From Glandiceps talaboti (Eukaryota > Hemichordata > Enteropneusta > Spengelidae): a DNA stretch of 64,000 nucleotides. Under the pieces are notes generated by a model that saw only the letters and a program-made list of their open reading frames with translations, did not search any database and was not told where the DNA came from. Positions 25,011 to 37,029 of the stretch are shown piece by piece. Positions within the stretch are counted from its first letter, which is position 1. Each line of letters begins with the position of its first letter. The translations under genes were made by a program, and so were the position numbers. Location: positions 11,420,751 to 11,484,750 of the forward strand of contig NC_135554.1 of assembly GCF_964340395.1 (NCBI RefSeq), in the 5' to 3' direction.

Positions 25011-25347
25011 GTCTATAGCATATAATTTGGTTCAAATTTTCAAAACCTGTATATATATATATATATTTTTTTTTTTATTTACGAAAACAATTAAGAATAA
25101 CTTGTATGTAGTTATTTTTTATTATTTTTATTTTTTTATTTATATTTTTAAACTACGTTAAAGATAAGGAACGGATGGGCAAGAAAAAAACAGTATTATA
25201 TTTGGGTCATGGTGCCCCCAGGGCTAACTTTAAAGGTAAAACTAGGCAGGACAAAATGTTGCATCTGCCTACCATCGGAACTCGCTATTATATTTTACCC
25301 TGAAAGAGACCTCCCGAATGGGGTCAAAACATTGGTCACGATTACAC

Positions 25348-26209
25348 GTTGACAACTGACGAGTGTGAAGCTACCATCATATTCATATTCATATTCACTT
25401 TCAAAAGTTGACCTCTACGATCAATGTGAATATGATGATAGCTTTCACATTCATCATCAGATTCGAAGTACTTCCGAATGGGTACGAACATGCGTTCGGC
25501 AAATCACATATCCGGATATCCTTCATTGGCAGGTTGAAATCATGTGATTGTAATTACTTTTCACTTGATTTGTCTGGATTTGCATGCTCTCTTGTTATTT
25601 TTGCCAGAGTATCCAATTTGCACCATGAATTATTGTTGTCATGGACCATTATTTTTCACAATCGATTGCGTTGACCGATCCCAATCAAAGGAACTACACA
25701 CATTGTGATAATTGTGGCCTTGGCAACACTATTTTGTGTAAATTTCACCAGTGTAAGTGTTAAGTAGGGTTTCAAAGATAGCAGCACTGCGGGAAATCAA
25801 AACACACCCAGCCAGGCCGTATTTTATTACATTACTCATACAAGTTTTTTGTACACCCAAATATTGATATTTCATTTTCAAAGATATAAGAAAGGCATAC
25901 TAAACATTCAAATTAGTTTTTTATATGACAACAATAATTCATGGTGCAAATTGGATACTCTGGCAAAAATAAGAAGAAAGCATGCAAATCCACACTAATC
26001 AAGTGAAAAGTAACTACAATCACATGATTTCAACGTGCCAATGAAGGATTTGTGATTTGCCGAACGCTTGTTTGTACCCATTCGGAAGACTTCGAATCTG
26101 ATGATGAACGTGTGAAGCTATCATCATATTCACATTGAGAGTTGAGGTCAACTTTGAAAGTGAATATGAATATGAATATGATGGTAGCTTCACACTCGTT
26201 GACAACTGA
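25348..26209. mobile_element. Large inverted-repeat element flanked by 12-bp direct repeats
   Basis: Two arms of about 275-285 bp (25361-25643 and 25925-26197) are reverse complements with scattered differences, separated by about 280 bp. The outer ends read GAGTGTGAAGCTACC and its complement. Immediately outside both ends is the same 12-mer GTTGACAACTGA (25348-25359 and 26198-26209), which looks like a target-site duplication. No transposase frame is present. Twelve base pairs is longer than typical for hAT or Mutator duplications, so the class is open. Confidence 0.75.
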
Positions 26210-26969
26210 ACATGTTGACCTCCAGTTTTGGGGTCATGGTACATCTAATTTGTCTTTCCACGCGACATATCTCGCAATATTTTAGTATACAAACGACACA
26301 AAAGTAAGAAGGAAAAAAACTGCTTGGCAAAGTTGAGTTACCCAAGCTACATCATTTTCTAGTAGACCTTTAAGCTTACTGAAGAAAAAAAAATACTCAA
26401 TTTTTAGAATTTTATCGCAATTGTGTCATGTTCAGACATTAATTACACGGCAGAGTAAGTCCGAAGAGAACAATGCAGTCACGTGACTATATCTCCAAGC
26501 GACCATAACAAATTAATTAGTTGAACTATCGACTGTTGAGTGTCCTGTGCATTCACGGTCAACCTAATCTGATTATTAATACTGGTACAATTTCACACAA
26601 AACTTGAGGTGATCCATTAAATTCCAATTTCTAATATATCATTTACTCTATTAGTGAAATGCAATCATGAAGACGGTGCTGTAATTGGATATATTTTAAA
26701 TATTTATGTTGAATTTACAAGAGCTTTGTGGTAGTTGGTTCATTCTCATCGATAAAAAAAACTCACGTCAACTGACACGAATATTCAAGTGGTTTTTTTT
26801 TAATATAACAATAAAAAATGAACGACTAGAAGGACTCATTTTATTTTGTACCAAGTCTCTGTTTTCATTTATCGAGGATTAGTACAAATTCAAGTGTTTG
26901 AATCCGGCGGTAAACCCATTTTGACGTTCTTGTAACATACATGATAGGTTCATGGTTATGGGTATGTCG
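26210..26969 (+). other. K2P-1 intron, unassigned
   Basis: Nothing recognisable. Confidence 0.5.
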
Positions 26970-27336
26970 TTCAGTGGCTCTGCTTGACTCAATCTCGCAG
27001 AAACACATATGTAAGAAACTACACATGCTACATTTCTACAAATCTACAGAAAGCAAGTATGCAGTTCTTGTTACATTTGATCTAAATGAAATACAAACGC
27101 AAACTTGACACAGGCACGCGGGCGCCTATTGTTTTGACGTCTGCATTTGATGTCTGCATGCATGGTGACATGGCCGGGCTAGTCCATTCATTTAGACAAA
27201 ATGTAGCAAGAAACTGTATTCATTCAATGTTGTTTTATTTTCTTAAAAGTGTAGCATGTGTAGTTTTCTTATTGGTTTCTACGTCCACGGATGTATCAAA
27301 CAGAGCCAGTAAACACTAATCTGCAACGAGCTGTAT
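26970..27336. mobile_element. Inverted-terminal-repeat element, copy in K2P-1 intron
   Basis: The left end (GGCTCTGCTTGACTC...GCAGAAACACATATGTAAGAAAC) is the reverse complement of the right end (GTTTCT...GAGCC near 27250-27310). Internal phrases match the copy at 34366-34736, for example GGGCGCC followed by TTTTGA and GCATTTGATGT. Nonautonomous. Confidence 0.75.
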
Positions 27337-27879
27337 CTGTTTATACAGTGTTTCTAATATAGGATGTATATTTGCGATGAGTGGGGATAATTAACAGACG
27401 GTTCATACTTTTAGAATAGATGTGAAAACGAAAACAGTCGCAGCAACGCAAAACTCTGGAATAGTTTTGGGTATAATTTGTGGTGCCATGCTTCATTTAA
27501 CATACACGTGGTGCAGATTATAATAAATTAATGAAAATGACGTCATAATAAAATCAAGATTGTGGAATTTGTATCAATTTGACGAAATTGAAGATTACAC
27601 CAGATTGGTAGATCAAACGAGTTATAAACGATTATTAACAAATATATATATATATAATTTAAATAAATATGTGACACCCCCACCACACACACACACACAC
27701 ACTTGTCGCCTAGTCAGAATTTTCTTATTGCATTGAAAAAGGTACTCAAACTTGGCCTCGGTAATTTGCATGTCTGGTACATTGATTATTTATCGGTCAG
27801 TGGTGATCAACGACTCACCCAGGGAGTCCGGACCGTATAGAGGTGCACATCCGCAACAAACTTGAGCAGTCTTGTTATT

Positions 27880-27985
27880 TATTCATTCATTCATTCATTC
27901 ATTCATTCATTCATTCATTCATTCATTTATTCATTTATTTATTTATTTATTATTTATTTATTTACTTATTTATTTATTTATTGTT
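27880..27985. repeat. (ATTC)n-(TTAT)n microsatellite
   Basis: ATTC units pass into TTTA units. Confidence 0.95.
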
Positions 27986-28109
27986 TGGATCAGGCTCGAT
28001 GCCCATATTAAAAAAATACACTAGGAATGATAATATATAGATCCTTAAAAGTAAACTATCCATGAAAAAAGAGACAGGCTAATACCTATAAACAAGTAAT
28101 GACAGTAAT

Positions 28110-29120
28110 CAATAAAGAATATCTCCCCATTGCCTGCACTGGAGAGAGTCATGGTACATACATGAATAAACACACTGTACATAAACATTGCTATATATAC
28201 TATCTTATAATACTTTCTAAACAAAATTGTAAACACTTTTCCGGACAAGTTCACCAAAAGACAAAACTGAATAAGAATAACAAACAAACATAGAACTTAT
28301 ACTACACCACCTGGACAAATTAAAAAAAAAATTCTAAAACAATTATTGTACGCAACTCGAACTTTGTCGTATGTTTTCAACTTAAAATAATTCCACAGAT
28401 GACAACAATATAAATTAGAACAAAAAGACTTAAACAACCTAACCTTAACTTAACTAGAACTAAATGCAAAATTCCTGCTGCATAGAAAGTTACCACGTAT
28501 GTAAAGTAATCGCATTTGTCTAGTAATATCATCATCATCCATGAAGCTACTGAGAACAAATACACCCAGATATTTGTACGAGTTGGCAAACGAAAGCTTA
28601 CTACCATTCATAGAAATAACAGGGGTGTTTAAAAGCTTAAAGTTTTTGGGCATGACAACCATACAATCTGGTTTTTTTCTTCTGATTATAGATAATATCA
28701 TGTTCGATACCGTAAATCTCGCTAACACGAATAAGCTTTTGTAAGCCCTTGCTAGAGGGGCTGAAGACAATTAAATCATCGGCATATGAAATGTCTACTA
28801 CTAATCAGACATCCAATCTTATGAGAAGACAAACGATGGCTCAGTTCATCAATGACAATGTAAACGTTAAAAAAACGTGGAGATAAAATCCCCGCTTGGC
28901 GCGGCGAACGCCATTAAGAACAGTGACGGTAGAGGAGACGACAGCTCCCCATTTAACACACACTAGCTGAGATCTATACCAAAATACTATCAAACGAAAA
29001 GAAATTACAGGAACTCCTCTCAGTAAAAGCTTTTTAAAAAGTGACCAGTGATAATTAACCCGTTCGAATGTTTTAGAAGAATCCACAAAACATAAAAACC
29101 GTTCAGAAAAAAATTATAAA
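28110..29120 (-). pseudogene. LINE (CR1/L2-like non-LTR) reverse transcriptase relic, antisense in K2P-1 intron
   Basis: Minus-strand fragments appear in the order expected for a non-LTR reverse transcriptase. First comes VDSSKTFERVN (the usual D-SKAFD-VNH motif A), then the WYRSQLVCVKWG and VLNGVRR segment (28850-29090). Next is the catalytic box SYADDLIVFSPSSKGLQ at about 28740-28795, then YKYLG near 28590 and DDDDITRQMRLLY near 28530. A C-terminal stretch follows past a stop (VKVRLFKSFCSNLY near 28420 and VAYNNCFRI near 28335). Stops and frame changes show it is dead. The YADD box and trailing DITRQ segment favour the CR1/L2/Rex side of the LINE tree; this is inference. Confidence 0.82.
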
Positions 29121-29167
29121 TCAAACATTAAAAAAATGACGCGTGGACTTTTCTGTTTATTTTCCAG

Positions 29168-30258
29168 GTTATGGTAATATCACTCCCAGTACTACAGGAG
29201 GACGTCTGTTTTGTATTGTCTATGCCGTTATTGGTATACCCCTCTTTGTGTTATTTGTATCCAGTTATGGAAAATTCCTTGCCAATATCGTCGAACGGGC
29301 CAATCGGACAATTCAGAAAAAGGTGAAGAGTTTTAAACAATCTGCCAAAAAGAAGACGGTTTCGAGAGAAATATTGTATTCCAAAAGAAATCCGAAGTCG
29401 AAGTATCCAAAACAAGAATACAGCAATGAGGATTCGGGTGTACAGAATAAAAGCTATTGTGCATCACCTGTCCCAAACGGCCGATTGCCACACTGCCCTA
29501 ACAATGAGTACGCCCTCCAGCGACAGAACTCGTTCTATACTGATGTGTTCATCATCGATGAGGGTGCTCAACACAACGTGGACGTAGAGATGGATATTAA
29601 AGCATATTTTACACTTTCTCCGGAAGTGAACACGTCGGTTGAACAATGCGATACGCTTCCCAACTATTTCCTTGAAAGTAACAGAATTACACCCACTGCT
29701 GATGGACGGACTTTACACTCAACTAGTTACAGGGACGAAATAAATCTGAATCCACGCTCGCTTGTCACGCTAACCCACAGTAACGACACTAAAACAAAAC
29801 CATCGGATTTACCAAAAGGAAATAACGCTGAAAATAAAAACACGGAGGATCAACGTACAAAAACTTCCAATCATCATCCTCATTCAAATTACCGACCAGC
29901 TCGCAAAAAAGCGTTGTGGTTGTTGACTTTTCTGTTCCTGTTTTACGGCACATGTTGTACCATAGGTGTTTACTACATACAAGAGGATACCTGGACGTTG
30001 GTGGACTCTATCTATTTCTGTGTCATCACCTTTACGACTATCGGCTTTGGAGACTTAACGTTGACGTCACAAAACGCAGCATTTCGCGACTTTACTATAT
30101 TGTGTATTACTAGTGCGTTGATTATGCTAGGACTCATAATAATATCTGCTTGTTTTTCATTGGCTGAGGAAAAGATCATGGACTTCGCGAGAGATGTTTT
30201 ACAAAAACTTGGAAGAAACCGAAGTTGTACTATGTGCGCATGCGCTTGTCAAAGATAA
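29168..30258 (+). CDS. K2P-1 exon 2: pore 1, M2, long cytoplasmic linker, M3-pore 2-M4, C-tail
   Basis: Second and last coding exon, starting after acceptor TTTTCCAG (29160-29167) and completing the pore-1 filter G131-Y132-G133-N134. M2 is about 142-165. A hydrophilic cytoplasmic linker of about 210 residues follows (about 166-378), rich in Ser, Thr, Asn and Lys, including a basic IQKKVKSFKQ stretch and an RQNSF site (249-253) of the R-x-x-S type used by basophilic kinases. M3 begins after RKK at 376. Pore 2 has TTIGFGD with G423-F424-G425. M4 is about 438-460. The tail is only about 33 residues and ends with four cysteines (C484, C487, C489, C491). A long M2-M3 loop and a short tail are the known layout of TRESK/KCNK18. 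I infer a TRESK-like channel, not proven orthology. The frame is intact throughout. Confidence 0.93.
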
Positions 30259-30410
30259 GTGCACGTGGCCATTCAATTTAGATTGATTGCAAGCATCATC
30301 TGTGTCGGAAACTCAACAGTGTTAATCAACTCTTATATAGGAAGGATTACATCCTATCCTGTAACTTAAGAAGAAACATCACCACATATGGGAGTGGATA
30401 CTACTTTATC

Positions 30411-30545
30411 GAATAAACCTTTTTTTCTTTATAAATTTGGTTACATTAAATGTCCACGGTCGAAGCAGTTAATAAAATGCTGACGTTTCGGGATTAACCT
30501 CAAGTCGTCAAACTTTAAAATTGTTTGGTAACGTATGAATGAACT
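30411..30545 (-). mobile_element. PLE-like tail of a different subfamily next to (ACAT)n
   Basis: On the minus strand this reads from the microsatellite into TTGACGACTTGAGG...CCCGAAACGTCAGC, then a stretch ending near 30411. The stem before CGAAACGT, the position of the motif, and the immediate (ATGT)n neighbour are the same as in the tails at 14441, 15936 and 55241, but the remaining sequence differs. Family assignment is inference. Confidence 0.5.
30412..30417 (+). promoter_or_regulatory. Candidate poly(A) signal of K2P-1
   Basis: AATAAA lies 154 nt after the stop codon and is followed by a T-rich stretch. The PLE-tail-like sequence starts here too, so the signal may derive from or be shared with the element. 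Confidence 0.55.
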
Positions 30546-30546
30546 A

Positions 30547-30600
30547 CATACATACATACATACATACATACATACATACATACATACATACATACGTACG
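30547..30600. repeat. (ACAT)n microsatellite
   Basis: About 12 units, ending in ACGTACGTACG. Confidence 0.93.
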
Positions 30601-30619
30601 TACGACTCTGATTGAATAA

Positions 30620-30665
30620 TTATTCCCCGAAATGTCAGCTTTTAATTATTTTGACTGTGGCGGTT
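30620..30665 (+). repeat. Short inverted partner of the 30433-30480 tail
   Basis: CCCCGAAATGTCAGCTTTTA and TTTTGACTGTGG on the plus strand match the minus-strand tail phrases CCCGAAACGTCAGCATTTTA and TTCGACCGTGG. The (ACAT)n array therefore sits between two inverted tail fragments. Confidence 0.55.
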
Positions 30666-31814
30666 TTTTTTGCTATATTTCGGTCCTATAGTAGCGTTTA
30701 CATTATAGAGTATGTAATGTGTATATTAGGATGTTAAATTAGGCTTTTGTATCTTGTATAATGTAACGATAGCATACTGTCCACTAGGTGCAATATACAT
30801 CATCATTTTGTACATATAGCCACAAGAGTAATACATAAATATACACTCCGTGATTAATATCATTCGACACTTCACCGATGGTTATTTATCATCCCAACCC
30901 CCTTCCTATGATATATGTCATGAAATCCCCAATGTTTATTTCATGGTTATAAATGCGGAAAAAAAGCGTATATCTATCTGTCTGTACATGTATATGTCTG
31001 TCTGTCTGACCTAGTTAAATATAACTTATTGGCTAGAGATGTTAGATTTACTCCAAAGCTATGGCTTTGGGTAAGTATGGGACCAACAAGGTGTTGGTGA
31101 TGAATTGACATTTCTTAAAAATATTTAGAGAGATGCATTGATATTGACATACAATTATAGTCTGAAAGTATGAATACGTCTAGAAAACCTGATTGTTATG
31201 CTTCATTTAAGTAATTGTCTCTGGAACCTTATTTAACATGTCTTGATAAATCAATATTCAAATTGATGCGATGTAACTATAATTAGAACCTCTAGACATA
31301 CTTTGAAAATCGAAACTGGTCGTTGGAACGATACTCCAAGAGTAGAGAGACTTTGTGAAATGTGTCGTTTAAAATCAAGTAGAGGATGAATTCCACCTTT
31401 TACCTGTATGACCATTTTATACTTGTATAAGGTCAAAATGTATTGCCAATTATTTTTATAATCCCCAGCTGCAACATAAATTTGTATTACTTCTGTCGTC
31501 TCGCAAGGTTAACACTCAGAAAACTAACTAGATTATTTTAGATATTTTATGTTACTAAACTTAGAGAAGATGCTAGTAGGAACTCTGAGATATAAAGTTT
31601 TCCCTACTGCCTACTGTTCCCTACGTGGGACTAATTTGTTATTTTCCAGTGATCGGTTCATTTGTTTGTATAGTTAAGGTTTGTACATTTTGGCCGGTGG
31701 CTACCAGTACAGAATAAACCATTGATTGATTGATAATAATCAAACCCGTGGTGTCAATTAAAATGAGGTAAAAATGACCTCAAAACAAGAGAATATGTGC
31801 TGAAGACAGTACAC
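30666..31814. other. Intergenic, nothing recognised
   Basis: Only a short interrupted CTGT run near 30975-31005 was seen. Confidence 0.5.
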
Positions 31815-32171
31815 AAGGTCTGATGGTGATACAACAGATTCATTACCAGTCCCAATTTCCACCAAAAAAACCCCGTGATTAAGAGATGAATTGGGAACGC
31901 CATCACGCGAGATCAATTATATTTATTACGCACAATATAAACCATGCCAATGTTGGTCGTTGCTGTATTGTCTGATTTTACATGCAACGCGGGTCGTTGC
32001 TCCATAACGATTGCATTGTTCTCCTGTTAAAAAATTAAATAATCTTACTGTTAAACTGAATTACAATTAGATTACTGATCCTAGTCGCAGTGATACTTCA
32101 TCCGTCAGTTAAGTTCGAAGACATTGGCTTCAAAACCTATAACATTTACGATTTTCAGAGACACAGCGCAG

Positions 32172-32177
32172 GTATGT
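32172..32177 (+). promoter_or_regulatory. Conserved splice-donor-like site in duplicated block
   Basis: ACAGCGCAG followed by GTATGT here, and ACAGTGCAG followed by GTATGT at 40200-40205 in the sister block. Consensus 5' splice sites retained in both copies suggest a duplicated noncoding exon. No transcript evidence is available. Confidence 0.4.
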
Positions 32178-32635
32178 TTCTTTTTTAAATTATATAAACA
32201 CTCACACAATATACATACACTTTGTCACATTTACAATTTGTGAAATCGAGTACAATATTTGTTTTTTTTTCCGTCGGAATTGTTCCAATGTTTCGCAAAG
32301 ATGAGAGACACGAACATTCAAAAAATTATGGGTACGGACCCAAAATAAATATTACAATTTGATTTATTATGCCATATTATGTGTACAGTTACACAAATAT
32401 GATATGTTTACCTACATGTGATTTAATACTGGTCGGGGTGTATGATAGTATGAATAAGTCAGTATATTTAACAATAGGGTTTCTAAAAACGTTTCAGTTG
32501 CAGGTAATACAGCTAATACACTAGTTACCATGGTTGCAGTTTAACCAACGTTCTGTCCATTGAAGTATTTTCAGTGAGTAAAAAAACATTTTATTTAAAG
32601 TTAACAAGGTTTGTGACACGTACACGTACGGTTAG

Positions 32636-32985
32636 GCCAAAAAAAATGCATGATTCCGATTACACTCAATTCTAGAATAGGTTGAATACTATAGGTAGAT
32701 AATTTTTTCATCTACGAGTGTCTAGTTCAGGTAGTTATGTTTTCAGTTGTCTTCCATAATGGTCTCTGTGTTATTGGCTTCTTCTCATCAGATGTACAAC
32801 CATTACATATTGGAAGAACAGTACTAGTTATGTCAGTTTTTATTTCTCATTATTTCTCGCGAGACTTCACAATTTTCGCGATTTTATTTTTTTCTTCTCG
32901 CCGGATACATTAAAAAAAGTTTAGGGTCAGTAGTGAAAAACTAGATGGGGTCGGGTAACCGGAACCAGACAATTTTGTTTAGGCC
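32636..32985 (+). repeat. Dispersed repeat, copy 3 (matches 22395-22775)
   Basis: Shares GGTCTCTGTGTTATTGG, CATCAGATGTACA and the terminal TTTGTTTAGGCCTT with the copy in the K2P-1 intron. Inserted inside the left segmental-duplication copy and absent from the right, so it arrived after the duplication. Confidence 0.85.
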
Positions 32986-33039
32986 TTTATGTTTATATTG
33001 TGACACTTGTTATCTTTAGGCAAACTAAAAAAAAAACAT

Positions 33040-33395
33040 GTTTCCGACAACATGACTTCAGAAAATATGGTAGGTGGGTCGGAATTTTATTTTATTTTTT
33101 ACTTTATTCAAAAACATTTACTTCGACCTCAAGAGAGTTTGATGAGTCATTAAAGAAGTAATTATGAAGACAGTTATGCGTTAGTAGACGAACACGTTGT
33201 GCAGACTGTACTGTTATAGTGGTTTCTCTCTGGAATATGATTTTGAGATGTACATGGAAATGGAAGTAAAGTGTTACCATTTTACCTTGTTTTCATGCAG
33301 AACAATATTTAGGGTCGACGGCTTAACCTAGGGTCTGTCTGGTTATCGGTAACACACTATTTTTATTTTCATTCGGCCTTGTCACTGACCTCCTG
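33040..33395 (+). repeat. Dispersed repeat, copy 4 (pairs with 20645-21035)
   Basis: Adjacent to copy 3, it ends AACCTAGGGTCTGTCTGGTT and TTCGGCCTTGT, like 20980-21035. The same pair of repeats therefore occurs close together at both loci. Confidence 0.5.
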
Positions 33396-34365
33396 CTCGA
33401 ACATCGATGAGAGCTCGCAAACAGTTTATGCACCTTGGCGAGTTTTGTTATGTGTGTGCACTGACCTACATACTTTCTGATACATAGTACAGATGTTAAC
33501 CTCCTACCTACTAACCTTTTCTGACAACTACTTGTAGCATCATCACATATACACTGTAGTTTTTAGTTAGATGCGAGTTAACGTTTGTGGTTTTTTGTTT
33601 TGTTGGTGGGTTTGTTTTAACTATTAGAAAACCGAGTCATTCGATTATGAAAATCGTTGTTGGTGACTGTAAACATTTGGCCCCCCCCCCCTTCTGTACA
33701 CCCCAATGTATGTTTGTCCGATACCTGTAAATTTATGACTGGAATTCGATTGAGTGGAATGAACCGACTACTATAATCATAACCAACGGGGTTAACGTTA
33801 TCAGCAAGGGTGTACTGTTCGAGACCATATAGGTGTGTTTATTACATCAATAGCTTGACAGCGTAATTCATATCCATAAAACACCTGCCGTGATCAGCAT
33901 TGAGGGCATTTAATGGCATAATCCAACCATTGCACTCCTACACAGTAACATAGCTTTACTTAAATCGTAGAAAGAATCAGTGGATGCACGACTTTATCAC
34001 GTATATGCACGACCGAAGTTTACCTCGAGGAAGTTAAGGATGCAGATGTCGATGTGAGATATAAATTCACTGCAATCAGTCTCTATTTAAAAAACACACA
34101 CCCTGTTATTGATTATGTATAGTGCCAATTAAGTAATGAATCAATATTTTTATATTTCAATAGGGCTGTTGTTTATACAGGTTTTATTACTCACCCCATT
34201 GGTTTAAACCACACCATCTTTAAAGGCACCGTCCAAGACGCACCGTTATTTCGCAGTGTAGCCCTTTTTACTCCTATTATATCCTTTCCATCATTAAACT
34301 GATTAAAACTTTATTTCATTATCATGGCGAGGGTTTGAGCACAGTCCTTCAATATGCCATGCTGT

Positions 34366-34736
34366 AATACAGCGCACTGCAGGTTACTGTTCACTCTCTC
34401 TGTTTAACACAGACATGCAGAAACCAATAAGAAACTAGACTTTAAGATAGCAAAATCACAATTTCTTGCTACTTTTTGTCTCTTGTGAAATAAAGCATTG
34501 AAATGTACTACAAATACAATACAAGCCGCAGACACTCGGGCGCCGATGTTTTGATGTGTGCATTTGATGTTTGCATAGTGGCACTGTACGTGTATTCATT
34601 TAGACAAAATATTGAAGAAAAAAAAACAGCTGTATTCATTCAAGCTTGCTATCTTAAAGTGTAACATGGTCACTTTCTTACTGGCGTGCTTGTATTAAAC
34701 AAAGCCAGTGAACAGTAACTTGCAACACGCTGTATT
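34366..34736. mobile_element. Inverted-terminal-repeat element, best-preserved copy (about 370 bp)
   Basis: Terminal inverted repeats of about 65-70 bp run from AATACAGCG with GTTACTGTTCACT to AACCAATAAGAAAC on the left, mirrored on the right by AGTAAGAAAG...AGTGAACAGTAACTTGC...CGCTGTATT. Possible 4-bp TGTA flanks. There is no coding sequence. Related copies lie at 26970, 21570 and, as a left end only, 41770. Confidence 0.82.
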
Positions 34737-35550
34737 GTATTAGTAATATGAAGGGTGCCGTTCACTTTAACTCAGCCTTAACGTATACCGTTACTATATA
34801 ATCCATCATTGTGACCTCTTTGGAAATAAATAGTAGAAGTGACAGAGTATAAGTAAAACGGAAACAAAAACAAACAAATATTGAAAGTAAAAATGCATGT
34901 TTTTGAGAAGTTCACTCTTGTGAGAAACATATAACAAACTAATTCGCTAAAACATCGTATTATTTCACGTGACGTCATGAGACTCGCTTTTTCTTTTGAG
35001 ACTTTTGTTAGAAATCACTGATCGGTTTGTGCTATATAAAGTAGAAACTGAAGTCCATCGATCAAACAAGCCGAAACGTATTTTTAAAAATATAAATTTG
35101 TAATAAAAATATTAGCAACAGTGTGGTAAATATCAAACCGTCAGTCTGAGAGATGTATATGCTAACGTTACTGTCCTTGTATCAAGGACAATCGCGGTAA
35201 ACATCCCAGCGTTGATATTGGTCAAGTGTCACCGTTTAATCAATACATAAATAACAGTGTAACACTTATTAATGCCAAATAGTAATACATATTAGGGCAC
35301 TAAAATCACATCAAACGTAGTTACCAAACAGACCAATTGATATGCTCCAGTGACTATGAGTCCGTGACGTGTATATATGTCATCATTATCTCACAAACTG
35401 ATGCAAACAGAGACCAACAAAAAGAACTATACTAGATGTATAACACACACAGTTATGAGGTTTTGCACTTTGGGTGCACCGATGTTGGTACCAGCTACAG
35501 CAAAGAGTCCACGCTGTAGATGCACGTACGATCACAATGTTTATTAGGTA

Positions 35551-35900
35551 TTCACTCTTTTACTGAGTCGTTTAGGTTTATTTATATACAATGGATTTAA
35601 GTGTTGTATCGCTATTGTTGACGCCTCGTAAAGTATTATATTGGACCAATCAAAGTGGAAATCGTAGTCTTAAAATTTATGCATTTATTACATATCTGAC
35701 CGTTCGGATTCCAGACTAGCTGCAAACTTGGATGCATCTACTTCGGGCCGATGAAATAACCGCTATTTAGTGACTGTGTCTTATAGAGAAAAAGAACACC
35801 ACGACGGTAAGTAATACTGATGTGGAATGTTACTGCGATTATGGACTTTTTGTTATGTTTCTTTCGCGTTTTGACAGCATAGCATTCACGAAACAGTATT
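35551..35900 (+). promoter_or_regulatory. Candidate promoter and first noncoding exon, left copy
   Basis: This is the most conserved part of the segmental duplication. It contains a CCAAT box (35646-35650) within GACCAATCAAA, a downstream TGCAAACTT...ACTTCGGG stretch, and a donor-like GGTAAGTAA at 35806-35814, followed by TTTTGACAG near 35867. The same order occurs at 42311-42660. It may drive an alternative 5' exon of K2P-2 or a lost gene copy. No TATA box is evident. Inference only. Confidence 0.4.
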
Positions 35901-36000
35901 TGCTTCATAGGGACGAAATTATAGTGTTTGGGGTACATATAGAATATAACGTTACAAACAGAATAATGTTACCACTTTTACTCCATATCACTTGTATATA

Positions 36001-37029
36001 TGGATACAAAAATACCATTACCAATTATGTTGCCAGTGTATATAAAGAAAAAAACCTTTTTTTTTCATTGAACTAAGTGAGCATACGGTGTATAAAAAAG
36101 ACGCTATGCCTTATTCGGAGCAATATTATTCGACAGTACGTGCCCGTCTGTCGCTGGTATAAAACCTCAATCGAAACAACATTACACTACTATGTGGTTT
36201 GCGTCCATCGCTAAACTCTGAAAAAAACACGTTTCCAATAGCCTATTTGTCATACATGTATGTACATTTTTGATAGCTCGTAGTGTAGGTTATGAATAAC
36301 TTTTTCGAATCTTCGGTCTGTTGCATGACCATATCAATTGTAATATCATTTAGTGGGGCACATTAACTGTAGTGAACACCACTGTAAGGAAATAAAGGCA
36401 TTTTCATAAACTTTTGGTTCTGTAGAGTCAATTCATGATTTCATATCGCATACATTTCGAGCGATTAACAAAACACGCCAATGTTAAAGAAATCACTAAT
36501 ATGCCATCAAATGTGCTAACATCTCTAGACGCGATCTGATTAAAATCCGATGTAGTGTAAACGTCACTGTTTCTTTTTGGCTGTTACGTTTACTGTCGTT
36601 TATTCTTTTGCGAGTGCTCGTCACGTATATCTGACACAATACCATAGGTTTTCCCGAACCCAATCTCGCACTTACGAGTAGCCAATCAGTATCTGTTTTT
36701 CAATATAACACTCAACGTTCGAAATTGAAAGGAAGAGAGCAACTAATAAACAAAAACAGTAACTTAATTGTCTGTGCTCTGTGCTCGTGCTTTTTTTCGA
36801 ACAGAGTGCTCTAAAGTACTGTACCTGTTTGTTTCAGCGTGTTACGCAAACAGTGATCAGGTTGACTGACGAGAAAGCCCGGCTGGCTAATTAAGTGGTT
36901 CATTGCAGCTAAAACGACAGGATAAACTTGAATGATAAATAATTAAGTTTAAAATGCAAGTTAACAAGCCTTCATTGAACACATAACCCCAAGTAACTTG
37001 TTGTACGGCAAATCCATTCTACATAGACA
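36001..37029. other. Intergenic, with a small dispersed repeat at 36370-36470
   Basis: The phrase AAATAAAGGCATTTTCATAA through GGTTCTGTAGAGTCA and ATGATTTCATAT matches 62305-62365 downstream of K2P-2. Otherwise nothing recognised. Confidence 0.5.

Larger units (their letters stand above)
31815..36000 (+). repeat. Diverged tandem segmental duplication, left copy
   Basis: Several blocks match 39840-42660 in the same order and orientation. They are 31815-32175 (GTATGTTT donor-like end), about 33710-33940, about 35120-35210 (ACTGTCCTTG...AAGGA) and 35551-35900 (GTTGTATCG...GACCAATCAAA). Matches are interrupted by insertions present in only one copy, notably the repeats at 32636-33395 in this one. 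The copies are clearly diverged, so the duplication is old, and selective retention of some blocks suggests function. Confidence 0.75.
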
